Below, in pieces: positions 50,587 through 60,344 of a stretch of DNA of 64,000 nucleotides. Within the stretch, counting starts at the first letter, position 1, and every line of letters begins with the position of its first letter. The stretch spans positions 3,472,001 to 3,536,000 of the forward strand of contig NC_064673.1 in assembly GCF_023278565.1 (NCBI RefSeq), in the 5' to 3' direction. The stretch is from Colletotrichum lupini (lineage: Eukaryota; Ascomycota; Sordariomycetes; Glomerellales; Glomerellaceae). The notes beneath the pieces were generated by a model. The model searched no databases, had not been told where the DNA came from, and was given only the letters and a program-made list of their open reading frames with translations. The position numbers were made by a program, and so were the translations under genes.

Positions 50587-52199
50587 TCATACGCTCCTCT
50601 TCCTGTCATGCGGCACACCGTACCACGAAGCCATCATCAAGGCAAACAGCCCAATCGCAATCGGATGCAATACCCAAGGCCCAGCAGCCTGCGCAACCAT
50701 ACCCGTGGTGAACGGCGCCACCGCGCCCCCGGAGCTTCCAAACGCACTAATCACCCCCATCCCATTCACCCTCTCCGTCCTCGTCATCCCTCTCATAAAC
50801 ACGGCCGCCGCACACGGGTAAATCGGCCCCAGCAACAATCCGACAATCGCGACCGACACGGCGGGGCCGACGACGTTGGGCACCAGCCACACGAGCAGCT
50901 GGAAGACCGCCGCGCCGACGGTGGCGAGGAACACGAACAGCTTCTCGCCGACGCGGTGGGCCGGGTGCGAGAGGCAGAGCCGGCCGATGGTGATGCCCGC
51001 CCAGAAGCCGGCCGTGACGTAGCCCACGGATTCCGGGTCGCCGTTGCGCGTCGCGATGAGGAAGGAGATGACCCAGCCCGAGATGGAGACCTCGGCGCCC
51101 TGGTAGGCGAAGACGAAGAGGGCGCCCAGGAGGACGATGCGAATTTTGAGGGCGGTGAACATGCTGAGAAGCTGTGAGGAGGACGAGTTCGCTGCTGCTG
51201 CTGCGGCCTCGGCGGCGGGCGTAGGTTGGGCGCCGCCGGCGGGGAGGTCCCGCTCGTAGTGCCAGAACGTGTAGGTCGAGAACACGCCGTTGAAGATGGC
51301 GAGGCCGAGGGGGATAAAGTAATACGTGCTCCAGCGCGCCTTCGCAGCCGTGACGAGCGCGGTGGCAATCAAAGGTCCGACGGTGCCGCCGGCCCCGTAG
51401 GCGCCGTGCATGAAACCCAGGGCGGTGGTGGCGTTGCGGAGGGAGCCGCAGAAGACGTTGTTGACGGCGAGGGTGATGGACATGCCGAAGCCGATGAGGA
51501 AGAAGGAGACGACGACGACGGGGAAGGGGGCCTGGGCGAGGATGGGCGCGTAGGCGATTGTGATGATGGATTGGGCGAGGGCGAGGAGGCGGGCGCGGCC
51601 GAGCTTGAGGCGTAGGGATTCGAGGAAGACTGCGCCGAAGATGAAGCCGAAGGCGTTGCCTATGAAGATTAGGGACACGATTGCGTAGCCAATGTCGTAG
51701 TGTCTGGTGTGGTGTTAGTCTGCCGTTCTCACGGACTCGCTGGGCGTGCTTAGGTATGAGGGGCTCACTTCTCCATGTAGGGGATCAAGGCACCCGGCGC
51801 GCTGTCGTTGAGCCCGTTGCCAAAATTCATGAGGCACGACGCGGCCATGCGGTAACGGTTCATGTGCGGGTCTGTGATGCTCTGCAGGACGTCAAAGGCC
51901 GTCGGCGTCGAGGGCCGGCTCATCTCGATATCGCTTCCGGAGCCAGGTGTCCGGGACGGCGATTGTGCCCGGGAAGGGCCGGCGCTGCCCCGCGGTGTCC
52001 CGGCCCTGCTCTTGTTGTTGTAGTTGGCTGCGGTGGTGTCGATGCGGGCGAGCTCAATGGAGGACCCGTCACGGTGGTGTGGTGCGCCCGGGTAGGTTCG
52101 CGGGACGGCCTTGGCGGGGGCGGCGGGGAGGAGGGGAGGGTGGGCGTCTAGGTCGCGGGATTCGACCTCGACGAGGGTCTTGAACATTGAGGCCTCCAT
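50587..52199 (-). CDS. MFS transporter, Bsc6-like
   Basis: Minus-strand exons 51769-52199 and 50587-51703 (65-nt intron) give 515 aa. The first 105 residues are a Ser/Pro/Arg-rich cytosolic tail. TM helices follow from MAASCLMNFGNGLNDSAPGA, which marks the fungal MFS branch that includes Bsc6. Further signatures: GNAFGFIFGAVFLESLRLKL, ALGFMHGAYGAGGTVGPLIA, FVFAYQGAEVSISGWVISFL and FWAGITIGRLCL. An Ala/Ser/Gln central loop lies between helices 6 and 7. The substrate is unknown, and Bsc6 itself has no settled function. The joint YMEK-HYDIGYAIVSLIF keeps helix 2 continuous. Confidence 0.9.
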
Positions 52200-53600
52200 G
52201 TTTGGGATCTAGGAGGGAGGGACTTGGCGGTATTGTGTTCAGGGTTCTGGCGGGAACACGCTGGCCAAGGCCTTGGTTGAGGGGAGTGAGAGTGGAAAGT
52301 TGACAATGTGGAAGGGTGTAAAGGTTCAAGTATCTGTGGGAGGAGCTAGAAAGATAAGTGAGTCACCGAGGTACCTCAGTCAGGTAGTGAAAGCTTTTAC
52401 AAATACGGCAGGTAATCCGGTTAAAAGGCTAACGGGCCACCTGAGGAGGTAGCAAAAGTATACAGTAATGGAAAATCTCACGATAGTAGCAGCCACCGTG
52501 GATCCTTGACAGAACTGTTCAACTTTCCGAGAGCGTCATGGCGTGTAAGGTGTGCGAGCCTCCCTGACCCTTTCACCTTGCGGGTCGGAGGGGTTCATTA
52601 TCTCAAGCCTATGAACAAGAAGCATATGCAGGGTTCAGATAGTCCTGCATGCTTCCCCACCTGGCTTTGAAAGAAAAGACGGGAAGAAAATCCTTCAAGG
52701 CTCGTGAGAGGAAAGCAGATGGGGTCCCGGTCTTGTGGACTTGCGGCCTGTGTACTCTGGCCGGCGAGCTGGAGTTGGTCTAGCCTCCTTGATGGCATTC
52801 GATAAATATCCCCGGTTGGAAACGCAGACATGTGGGGGACGGGCCGATTGCGATTGGGGATGGATTCGAGACGGTGTGAAAGCAGACGGGCTGCTGCAGC
52901 GATACGAATGCAAGACTTGTTGGTGACGACGACTGTTCTCTATCCACTTGGAAACATTGAGTCCGTATCATGAGCGAGCTGTTGTGTCACGAGCAGTGAT
53001 TGATCAGCGTCGGTAGCTAGAGCAAGGTGAGCACTAGGTATGGGAGGTTGGGGAGGGAAGGAAAATGGTTTCCAGATTCTAGTCTCGACTGATCGCGGGT
53101 CGCGGACCCGAGACCGCGTGGGAAAACGCAAATTAGCGCGGCCAGGTGGTCGGTGTTCCAGTCCCCGGGGCGCGGAGAAGCTCCGCCGGCAGAAGCTCGG
53201 TTCGTTTGCGCCGGTTGAAGATGCCGGTGTTTTGCCATGCCTATACCCCGTAGCCCTTCTGATGCCTGGAGTGATACCAAATACATTGATTATATCTTCT
53301 TAGGTCTCAATGACTTAGTATCGTCTAGTTGGATGTTTCAGTTCGTTTCCAAGTCTGGTGGTTGGATTGACTTGATTCTTCTTAATGGCTCTTGAGAGGA
53401 AGAACCTGAGCTTTCAAGTGCCCGGAGTACGTACTCCACAAAGTAAACATCACCCCGCCTCCATCCTCCCAAAAAAAAAACAATCCCTAGACGGAAAATT
53501 TACCCCACCATCGTCACTCACCACCAGAAAAGAAAAAAAAGTTCCCTGATCCCATCATCTTGCTCAATCTCGAACATCGTGCCAGCCAGCCATAAACCCA
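52200..53600. other. Divergent intergenic region
   Basis: This lies between the MFS gene and the EIF1AD-like gene. Short unrecognised frames only. It ends with the palindrome at 53425-53438 and an A run (about 53471-53480). Confidence 0.5.
53425..53438. promoter_or_regulatory. GGAGTACGTACTCC palindrome
   Basis: A perfect 14-nt palindrome lies 163 nt before the EIF1AD-like ATG. Each arm matches the TACTCC motif seen at 5538-5553 and 6299-6308. A transcription-factor site is possible but unproven. Confidence 0.35.
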
Positions 53601-54075
53601 ATGGGCAAACCAAAGCGCTCCGCCCTTCAGGCGGCTGAAGACACTCTGACCCCTCCGACAACCTTGGAAAAGAACCAGGCCATCGTGCGCGTCGTCAAGG
53701 CCGAGGGCAACAACCTCTATGCCTGCGAGCTGCCCAACAAGAAGGACTTTATCCTCGAGCTCGCCCAACGTTTCCGCAACACGATATGGATCAAGCGCGG
53801 CGGCTTCGTCTTGGCCGAGAGATACGAGGAGAACGACGGGCGTGTCATGGGCGAAATCATCAACGTCGTCCGCGACGAGAAGGCCTGGCGCAAGCAAGCT
53901 TACTGGTGAGCTTTTCCACACTATGTGCAGATGTACGTGCGTCTTCACTTCGGTTGCTGACTGACGAAATGCCAGGCCCAAGGAGTTTGTCAAGACCAAC
54001 ACGTACGAAGACAGCGACGAAGAAGAGTCCAATGTGGGCAAGATGCCGCCATCCGATTCCGAGGACGACTACTGA
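53601..54075 (+). CDS. EIF1AD-like S1/IF1-fold protein
   Basis: Exons 53601-53905 and 53976-54075 give 134 aa. The core (TLEKNQAIVRVVKAEGNNLY, then FRNTIWIKRGGFVLAE) is an OB-fold of the eIF1A type, and the short length with an acidic tail (YEDSDEEESNVGKMPPSDSE) fits the EIF1AD (obelix) family rather than eIF1A itself. The animal family member has been linked to small-ribosomal-subunit maturation and nuclear localisation; the fungal role is inferred. Its stop lies 70 nt from that of ALG3 on the other strand, so the 3' ends must overlap or nearly so. Confidence 0.9.
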
Positions 54076-54145
54076 TGCGAAATGCGACTTTTTACATGAC
54101 TTGAATGATTTCCCCTGTTCAAGCACCACCACTACTGCCACTGCA

Positions 54146-55567
54146 TCACCGCTTCTTCGACTCCGGCTTTTCGGCCGGCGCACCTTCATCCGCCGTGCCG
54201 AGCCACGTAGCCGCCACGGTGACCGCCATCACGCCAACGACAACCTCCGAACTCAAGTCCGTGCTGGGGTAGACGTTCCACGCCCACTCCTGCGCCGCCC
54301 AGAGGATATACACCACGTAAAAGGGGAGACCGCTGCGCCAGAGGAGGTACGGAGTCGACCAGGCTAGATAGGCGTAGAACTGGTAATGGAGAGACCTGGC
54401 AAAGAGGAGGCCCATGACGTTGGCCGAGAGGATCGTGGTTAGGATGTAGCGCGGCGTCACCCGGCTGGCCACCTGGGCCTCCTCCAGCGCCGAGAAGGGG
54501 GACTTGCCCCGCAGCATCGCCGGGAGGAGGGACGACAAGGGTCTCTGCGTGGGTGTGAGCCACCGCGTCAAGGCGAAGACGAGCAGGGCCGTCGCGTGGA
54601 GTCCTAGTAGTGCAATTGAAAAGGGCTTGCTGAGGAAGGTCTCCTCGCCCACGAAGCGCCAATTGACCGTCCACTTGAAGAAGAATTGCCGTGACAGCTC
54701 AAATGCACGACCGAGGTACCCCTTGGCGTTGTTCGAGACAAAGGGGATCCCAATGACGATTTGCACCTGTGCCATGAGCCATGCCGCGCGAAGACTTCCA
54801 CCGAAGCCGCGTCCGAGGAAGAGCACGATTCCCACGGCGGGGAGGACGAGCAGCAGTGACATTTTGATTCCCAAGCCCCAGCTGTATAGGATCGCGCCCG
54901 GTGTCCATAGTCGCTTCTGGAAGAAGAAGATTGCGAGCCAGAGGAAGAGGGTCGCGAAGCAGTCGTTGAAGCAGCGCAGAACAAAGACGCTGTGGAGGCG
55001 CTTCGAGAGGATCAGGAGCGGGAAGATGTAGGGCGGGACCTGGTGGCGGGAGAGAATCGTCAGCATTCAATTGTCTAGCTACCCGTAGTTCTGGAGCAGA
55101 AGCAGATGGCGTACCTTTGCTTGCCAGTAGCAGGCCATTACAGCGGCAAGAGTCGCCAGATATAGGATTGCAAACAGCTGCTGGGCCAGGAAGATGTCCT
55201 TGCCCTCGTCGGTGAGGTAGTATAGGCCCGTGTATGTGTACACGTGGGCGGCAGGGTATACGAGAGGTCCGGTGCCGCCTTTGATCTTGGTATAGTCGCG
55301 TTCGCCCGATACATATTGGGAGACCTGTTCCATGTAGGCTACCCAGTCAATTTCGGTATCTACAATGCCACAATCAGTACTCTGTCACTTTCTTTCTGGA
55401 GTTGTTCGCCGCTCACAGGGGATCTTCCAGATGATGAGCCCACAGAGGACGGCATCCAGCGCAAGAAGGACGGGTGGTATGGCTTTGGAGAGTGCGTGAC
55501 GGCCATTGGCAACATCCAGCACAAAGCGAGACGCTTGCACGTAAATCGGGGGCGCTGGTTCGGCCAT
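54146..55567 (-). CDS. ALG3: Dol-P-Man:Man5GlcNAc2-PP-Dol alpha-1,3-mannosyltransferase Alg3
   Basis: Minus-strand exons 55417-55567, 55115-55359 and 54146-55039 give 429 aa. Alg3 adds the sixth mannose, in alpha-1,3 linkage, to the lipid-linked oligosaccharide on the luminal side of the ER. Hallmarks: [20 protein letters not shown] and [16 protein letters not shown] (first luminal loop), [20 protein letters not shown], and [20 protein letters not shown] (diagnostic for Alg3). At least nine hydrophobic segments are visible. Exon joints KIP-YTEI and QAK-VPPY are in family register. The tail is Lys/Glu-rich (EKPESKKR). It converges tightly on the EIF1AD-like gene. Confidence 0.94.
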
Positions 55568-55875
55568 GGTGAGGCTTCACGGGCTGAATTGCGCAGGCTC
55601 GGAAAGCTTGGTGATGCACAGGGGAGCTTCTGAAAGCTGTCGCGAACGGCAGGTGGAGGTTGCACTCGTGGCTGCAGGGTCCAAGTTGCACGGTGCCGCC
55701 TTTGCCATCTTGGGGACAGGTCACACTGTGGTGTAAGAAGCAACTATTGTCAGATGGCTTTGGTTTGTCAATGTCAGCTTACTGTTTATTATTGCTTCTT
55801 CCAATTCTTAATTCCGCTTCATTTAAACCAATTGCCATTCAAAAACTCAAATCCAACCTCAATATGCAAAAAAAG
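55568..55875. other. Intergenic between ALG3 start and D-amino-acid oxidase end
   Basis: About 300 nt hold the ALG3 promoter and the 3' flank of the oxidase gene. AT content rises near 55780-55880. Nothing else is seen. Confidence 0.5.
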
Positions 55876-57182
55876 CTACAATTTGCTCGGTCGGTCCCAG
55901 GAAAAGAGCTTGGGCTCAGTAGCCAGATTCTCCCCCTTCTCCGCCCGGATCTTGTTCACCAACTCAACAACACCCTCAGCCGTGCCATAGGACCCCTGGT
56001 ATCCCCATCCAGCATGGCCATAATGATGCACAATCGGCGTGCCATCCGCCAACGTCGTCTTGTCAATCTCGAGCCTGAGCCCGCCCTCGCGGTACGGCCG
56101 CAGACCGACGCCGTGGCGGATGATGCTCAGCGCCTCGATACCCTTGCCGCCCGTCAAGCTGGGACACAGCTCGACGCACCGCTTCATGATGCGGATCGCA
56201 ATGTTGGGGTCCGGGTTGGCGTCCCAGTTGCCCTTGTCGTACGTCCCGCCCAGGATCGTTCCGCCGCCCGCCGCTCGCGTCATCATGTAACACACCTCTG
56301 TCGGCCCGTCGTCCGTGCCGGAGATGGTGGCCATCGGCTCGACCTCGTTGCGCACGACGACAACCTGCCCGCGCGCGGGGATGACCTTTTTGTCCTCCAC
56401 GCCGCCCAGCTTGCACGCCAGAAGCCCGGCGCTGTTGACGATGATGTCGGCGGGTTTGCCCGAGTGGTGCAGCGCCGTCAGCTCGTTGACGTGGGCTACG
56501 TCGCCGCGCTTGAAAACGACGCCGTTCTTGCGGCACTGGCCTACGAGGTAGGGCAGGTAGAGCGCCGTGTTGATGCAGACCGAGGTGAACTCGGAGCCGG
56601 AGTAGGCGTTGGGCGGCAGCTCGTCCTTTGGGAGCTCTCGGTAGTCCGGGAGGACGTTGCGGTACCACGGGTCGACGGCGTAGAGCGCGTCGTAGGGGTT
56701 GCCGCCGGCCTCCATGTCCTTCTTGCGTCTGAAGACGCGGCTCTCTGGACATTAAGGTCAGTATTCTAGGGGTTTTATGCACGGTGGCAGCATTTCAGGC
56801 TATGGATACACACTTTGAAAGTGAATGCCGGCCTCGGGGACCTCGGCGGCCAAACGGTTCAGCTCAGGCCACGTCCTGCGTTCCCATCTGCTGTCAAGCT
56901 CTAGGGCCATGCTGTGAATCTAGCTTTAGTTCCATGTTCCCTCGCGTTGAGGGTGGTGCGTGATCTTACGGCAGCATGTTGGCGCCAGCCCACGGCGAGG
57001 TGTACTCGATATCATAGTCGCCTGGCATGTGCTTGGAGATTACGGTTATGGAGTTGCCTTTGCTCTTCGATAACAGCAGGGCGGCGGTCAGGCCTGAGAC
57101 ACCAGCGCTGGACACGGTGAGTGATTGGACATTGAGATGATTTGCTGTCTGCTTACCCGAGCACAACAATGTTGTTGGTCAT
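55876..57182 (-). CDS. Peroxisomal D-amino-acid oxidase
   Basis: Minus-strand exons 57157-57182, 56970-57107, 56814-56911 and 55876-56744 give 376 aa. The FAD enzyme converts D-amino acids to 2-oxo acids with ammonia and hydrogen peroxide. The dinucleotide motif GAGVSG is at 9-14 (built across the first joint), and HMPGDYDIEYTSPWAGAN is a family signature. GVGLRPYREGG carries the carboxylate-binding Arg. HHYGHAGWGYQGSYGTA is the DAO signature. The last three residues are SKL, a type 1 peroxisomal signal. The first exon has only 26 nt. The third joint could be placed 2 nt later (Lys or Ser at that residue). It could be a D-aspartate oxidase, as the two are similar. Confidence 0.92.
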
Positions 57183-58098
57183 TGTGAAATGTCCTTGTCG
57201 CAATATGAGCTATCAACTCAAAATGCTTCGATTGCCTTTCAAGCAAAGTCGGTGAGTCGGAGAGGTATATTTATAAGTAAGTACTTCTGTGAAGGTATTG
57301 TTGGTTACAAGCTCCTTTATCTTTGAACGTAATTGGGTAAATTAGATATGCTCAGCTTTAAAGGATTTCAGATCGATCAAGAGAGTGAACTGGAAGCTTT
57401 AAGCATGTCGACCAACGCCTTTTGGTGACTTATGTCTGCATAGACACACTATCGCGCCATGTTTATCTCCCAATTGACACTATAGTGTCGATTCAGGGCG
57501 CCCCTTCCCGCGGGCAAGTGCCCCCGCCCACGCCGAGCCGAAAACCGGCGCGGGGCCCACCGGCCATGAACTTTCCAATGATGTTTTTTTTTTTTTTATT
57601 AAATTTCTTTAAGTCACCTCCCGGCCATAAAGCGGAAACCGACCGCCAACAGCCGATGAATACCGCCGCCCGTCCGCTATCCTTATGACTTCAGATCGAC
57701 ATGCTGCCAGCTTCGAAGAGAGAGACACGACAGGGGGTTTAATGCTAGACGCAGCCATGCCAGAGGTTGATTCTCGAAGGAAAAAAAAAAAGCTCTACTG
57801 TAACACAACCATGTTTGATATAAAAGTCCTCGAAAGAAGTAACCATCCTAAGATTATCATATCACTATGACGCGACATCACGGCAGTTACACGTACGAGT
57901 ACTGGTTTACTGCACGTTCGCTTGGATGGTTCTCGTTGGCACAGTGACAGTATGGCCAAGTGGCCAGGGCCAAAAAATGAACAACTAGTGGTGTGACAAT
58001 ACTACGACCAGCTCTGGTATCTTGAATTATAGACAAATTCTACACGAGGTAGCTCTCTTGTTACTGCCCCTGCATCTTGAGGCGACTGAATCAATTCC
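57183..58098. other. Intergenic with unusual GC-rich insert
   Basis: This lies between two minus-strand genes. It contains a GC-rich segment and T run at about 57476-57690 (listed separately). No coding gene is recognised. Confidence 0.5.
57476..57690. mobile_element. Possible short transposon remnant
   Basis: A perfect 14-nt palindrome (GACACTATAGTGTC, 57476-57489), centred on TATA, opens a very GC-rich stretch (about 57495-57565). A 15-nt T run and AT-rich bases follow, then GC-rich sequence again to about 57680. Composition contrasts sharply with the flanks, and TA-centred ends suit Tc1/mariner-type insertion. No matching terminal repeat was found by eye, so this is weak. Confidence 0.2.
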
Positions 58099-58692
58099 TT
58101 ACTCCTGCTTCGGCTCCTCGGCAGCTGCGGCGGCAGCCTTTTCCTTCTCCTCAATCTGCGCCTTCGCTTGCTTTGCCTCGGGAGTTGCGGCAAGCGCTAT
58201 AATGGCCTTCTCGAGGGCAGGGGGGTTGGCCCCGACGATTTCCTGAGTCTTCTCCTGCGTATTGAAAATCATGAAAGTAGGCATAGCACGAATGCCGAGT
58301 TCTTGGCTCACGTCGGGGACCTCGTCGACATCAATCTTGACAAAGCGAATGCCCTTGAAGTCCGCGTTCTCAGAGTGCCTGTGGGCAAAGTGGGATAATT
58401 AGCGAGCGGTCCATGTTGCTAGCACTTGTGACCGTTGTAGATGTTGAGGACGTACTTGACCACGAGGGGGGCGATAGCCTTGCAAGGACCGCACCAGGTG
58501 GCAAAACAATCAAGAACGACAACAGTGTGTTCCTTGAGGGTCTCCTTCCATTCCTCGGCACTGGAGTAAAGAGAAAGAGTTAGCATTGGTAAATATTGTG
58601 GCAGACGGGGTTCTTGCAGTATGCAACGTGCGGGTTGGCGTGATGGTATGAAGGAGTTGGTGAACTTACGTGCGGACGTTATGGACAACCAT
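58099..58692 (-). CDS. Thioredoxin with C-terminal charged extension
   Basis: Minus-strand exons 58670-58692, 58456-58560 and 58099-58378 give 135 aa. The redox site WCGPC is at 30-34, the buried Asp (VVVLDCF) is Asp25, and the cis-Pro loop AMPTF is present. Thioredoxin reduces disulfides in ribonucleotide reductase, peroxiredoxins and others. No presequence is seen, so it is cytosolic. After the fold ends near residue 110, about 25 residues form an Ala/Glu/Lys helix (KAQIEEKEKAAAAAAEE) not found in the usual 105-110-residue thioredoxin. The first exon has 23 nt, and the Met choice follows from the in-frame joint MVVHNVRTAEEW. Confidence 0.92.
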
Positions 58693-59684
58693 ATTGGGCG
58701 ATGTAGAGTGGAAGCTTCGGTATGTTGAAGAGAGTGAAGTTGTCGCGATGCGTTGAAAGGGGCGGAAGAGTCTGGTAGACATGTGGGATGAAAGGAGGGG
58801 CAATTTGGCGGTGACGCGGGAGGAAACAAACTATATACCTCGGAGGGGGGAAGGAACGCGTGTGGTTGGGCAAGCAATGGGCGACTGTCTGATAGTGTAA
58901 TGCAGCAGAAGTTGACGGGAGCAGACCTGAGAAACGGGAAGGAGAGCTCGGATTTGGTGCTTCCCAGTTGTGTGGAATGTGCGTTACTGGTAAGGTGCGG
59001 CAGCAGCATGGTAGGTAGTGACATGGACGCTGCTAGTAAATTTCCTTCTTGATTTGTCAGGGGTACAGGGGATCGATGACGCGAGATGCGTCCGTCCGTG
59101 GGGCACCCGATACACATATACTTGCATCCATGTGGTAGTTCCCATACAATCGCAAGTACTATCTCGGGTCTGTTACCTGTAGGTACCCCTCCGGGTCGCT
59201 GTCCCTTCCATTTTCTTCCCCTGCCGTAAGGTAAACGGCTCGGCCGTCGCGTGGCAGTCAGCTCGGCTGTCGCAGCCCGTCGTGATGATTTCATAACGCA
59301 TCTTGCAGATTGCCTTCAAACACCGGTAGGGCTTCTACTTACGACTTGCTTCTGTGTGACAATTGCCTTGCTGATTCAGCACAGTTCGGGCTTTGAAGAG
59401 GACGCTGATTGCTCGGTGACCTATCCTCACCTGGTTTATTCTTGACAAAATAAAATCTGCTAGACAATTCCAATTGGCATCGGTAGCGGTGCAGTCTTCC
59501 GAGGCTGAATAATCCTTGCTACCTATTACCGAGTCCCGCTGCAGATCTAACCGCGCAACGCCCTGCTCCTGCATGACAAAGCCGCATTTTACCATAGTCA
59601 AGGCACAACGGCAGCAAACAATTACACAAGGCCGTCCACGACCGACTTTGAAGCTTAAGCTGTAAAGACGCTCTTCTATCATCG
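58693..59684. other. Intergenic, thioredoxin promoter side
   Basis: Open frames on both strands are short or shadows of the thioredoxin exons. No gene is recognised. Confidence 0.45.
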
Positions 59685-60305
59685 CTACGTACTGAACAAG
59701 TCAACAATGCTAGTATACCCCATGTCTCGGGCTAGCGAGCGTGGCGAGCCATCGAGGGTTTCGCGGCCGAGGCCCTTAGCCACACTATAAAGGAGATCAA
59801 TCAACTCCAACTCACAGTCTGTCATACTTGAATGAGTTGCTTCCAGTCGACATTGTTCGTCTGGGTCCGCTCCTCTCTCCAGGAGTATCTCCACCGTGGC
59901 CAAATCGCCCGATGCAGTGGCGATCATCAAAAGACTTAGGCCTGCCTCACTTTTCTGATTGATGTCAGCTACCGCCCATCCCGAGATTACCGTCTGTATC
60001 AGATTGGCCTTTCCCCAGAAGCACATTATCGGCAGGAAATCCCTGACTGAGAGATTCGGATCGTCCTGAAGTTTCTCCGCGCTCCTTAGGAGCCAGAGGC
60101 TGTACTTCTCGTCCGTAGCGATGACTAAAGCCACTGCTCCAACATACCTGCGTCGAGATAAACGGACACCCTTGGCTGAGAAGAGTAGAAGTAGTTCAAC
60201 GTTCTCTTCGAAACTGCCGTTGAAACTTGATACGAATCTAAACCCATCGTACAACTTGCGCCCAGAGCCCGCTGTCTTTTTAACGATGTTGAGGTAATAT
60301 GTCAA
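59685..60305 (-). CDS. Ankyrin-repeat protein, probably truncated
   Basis: A 206-codon minus-strand frame ends at 59685. Its middle holds a good ankyrin repeat (SLLMIATASGDLATVEILLE, then RGADPDEQ) and a weaker one before it (KANLIQTVISGWAVADINQK). The end reads GSPRSLARDMGYTSIVDLFS, another repeat-like unit. The apparent start (MTYYLNIVKK) lies at the border of the RIP-mutated block. The upstream part of the gene (further N-terminal repeats or a HET/NACHT-type module) may therefore have been lost or mutated. It may be a pseudogene. Confidence 0.5.
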   Translation of the reverse strand: MTYYLNIVKKTAGSGRKLYDGFRFVSSFNGSFEENVELLLLFSAKGVRLSRRRYVGAVALVIATDEKYSLWLLRSAEKLQDDPNLSVRDFLPIMCFWGKANLIQTVISGWAVADINQKSEAGLSLLMIATASGDLATVEILLERGADPDEQCRLEATHSSMTDCELELIDLLYSVAKGLGRETLDGSPRSLARDMGYTSIVDLFST

Positions 60306-60344
60306 TAGGTGTGCGACATAGGGAAGAAGCTCATAGAGGCTAAC
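60306..60344. other. Edge between ordinary and RIP-mutated DNA
   Basis: Over some tens of bases the sequence changes from normal composition (CpA and TpG present) to the depleted state. The ankyrin frame starts exactly here. Confidence 0.5.

Noticed and set aside
59251..59683. Short ORFs between the thioredoxin and ankyrin genes
   Set aside because: No domain, splice partner or composition supports them.
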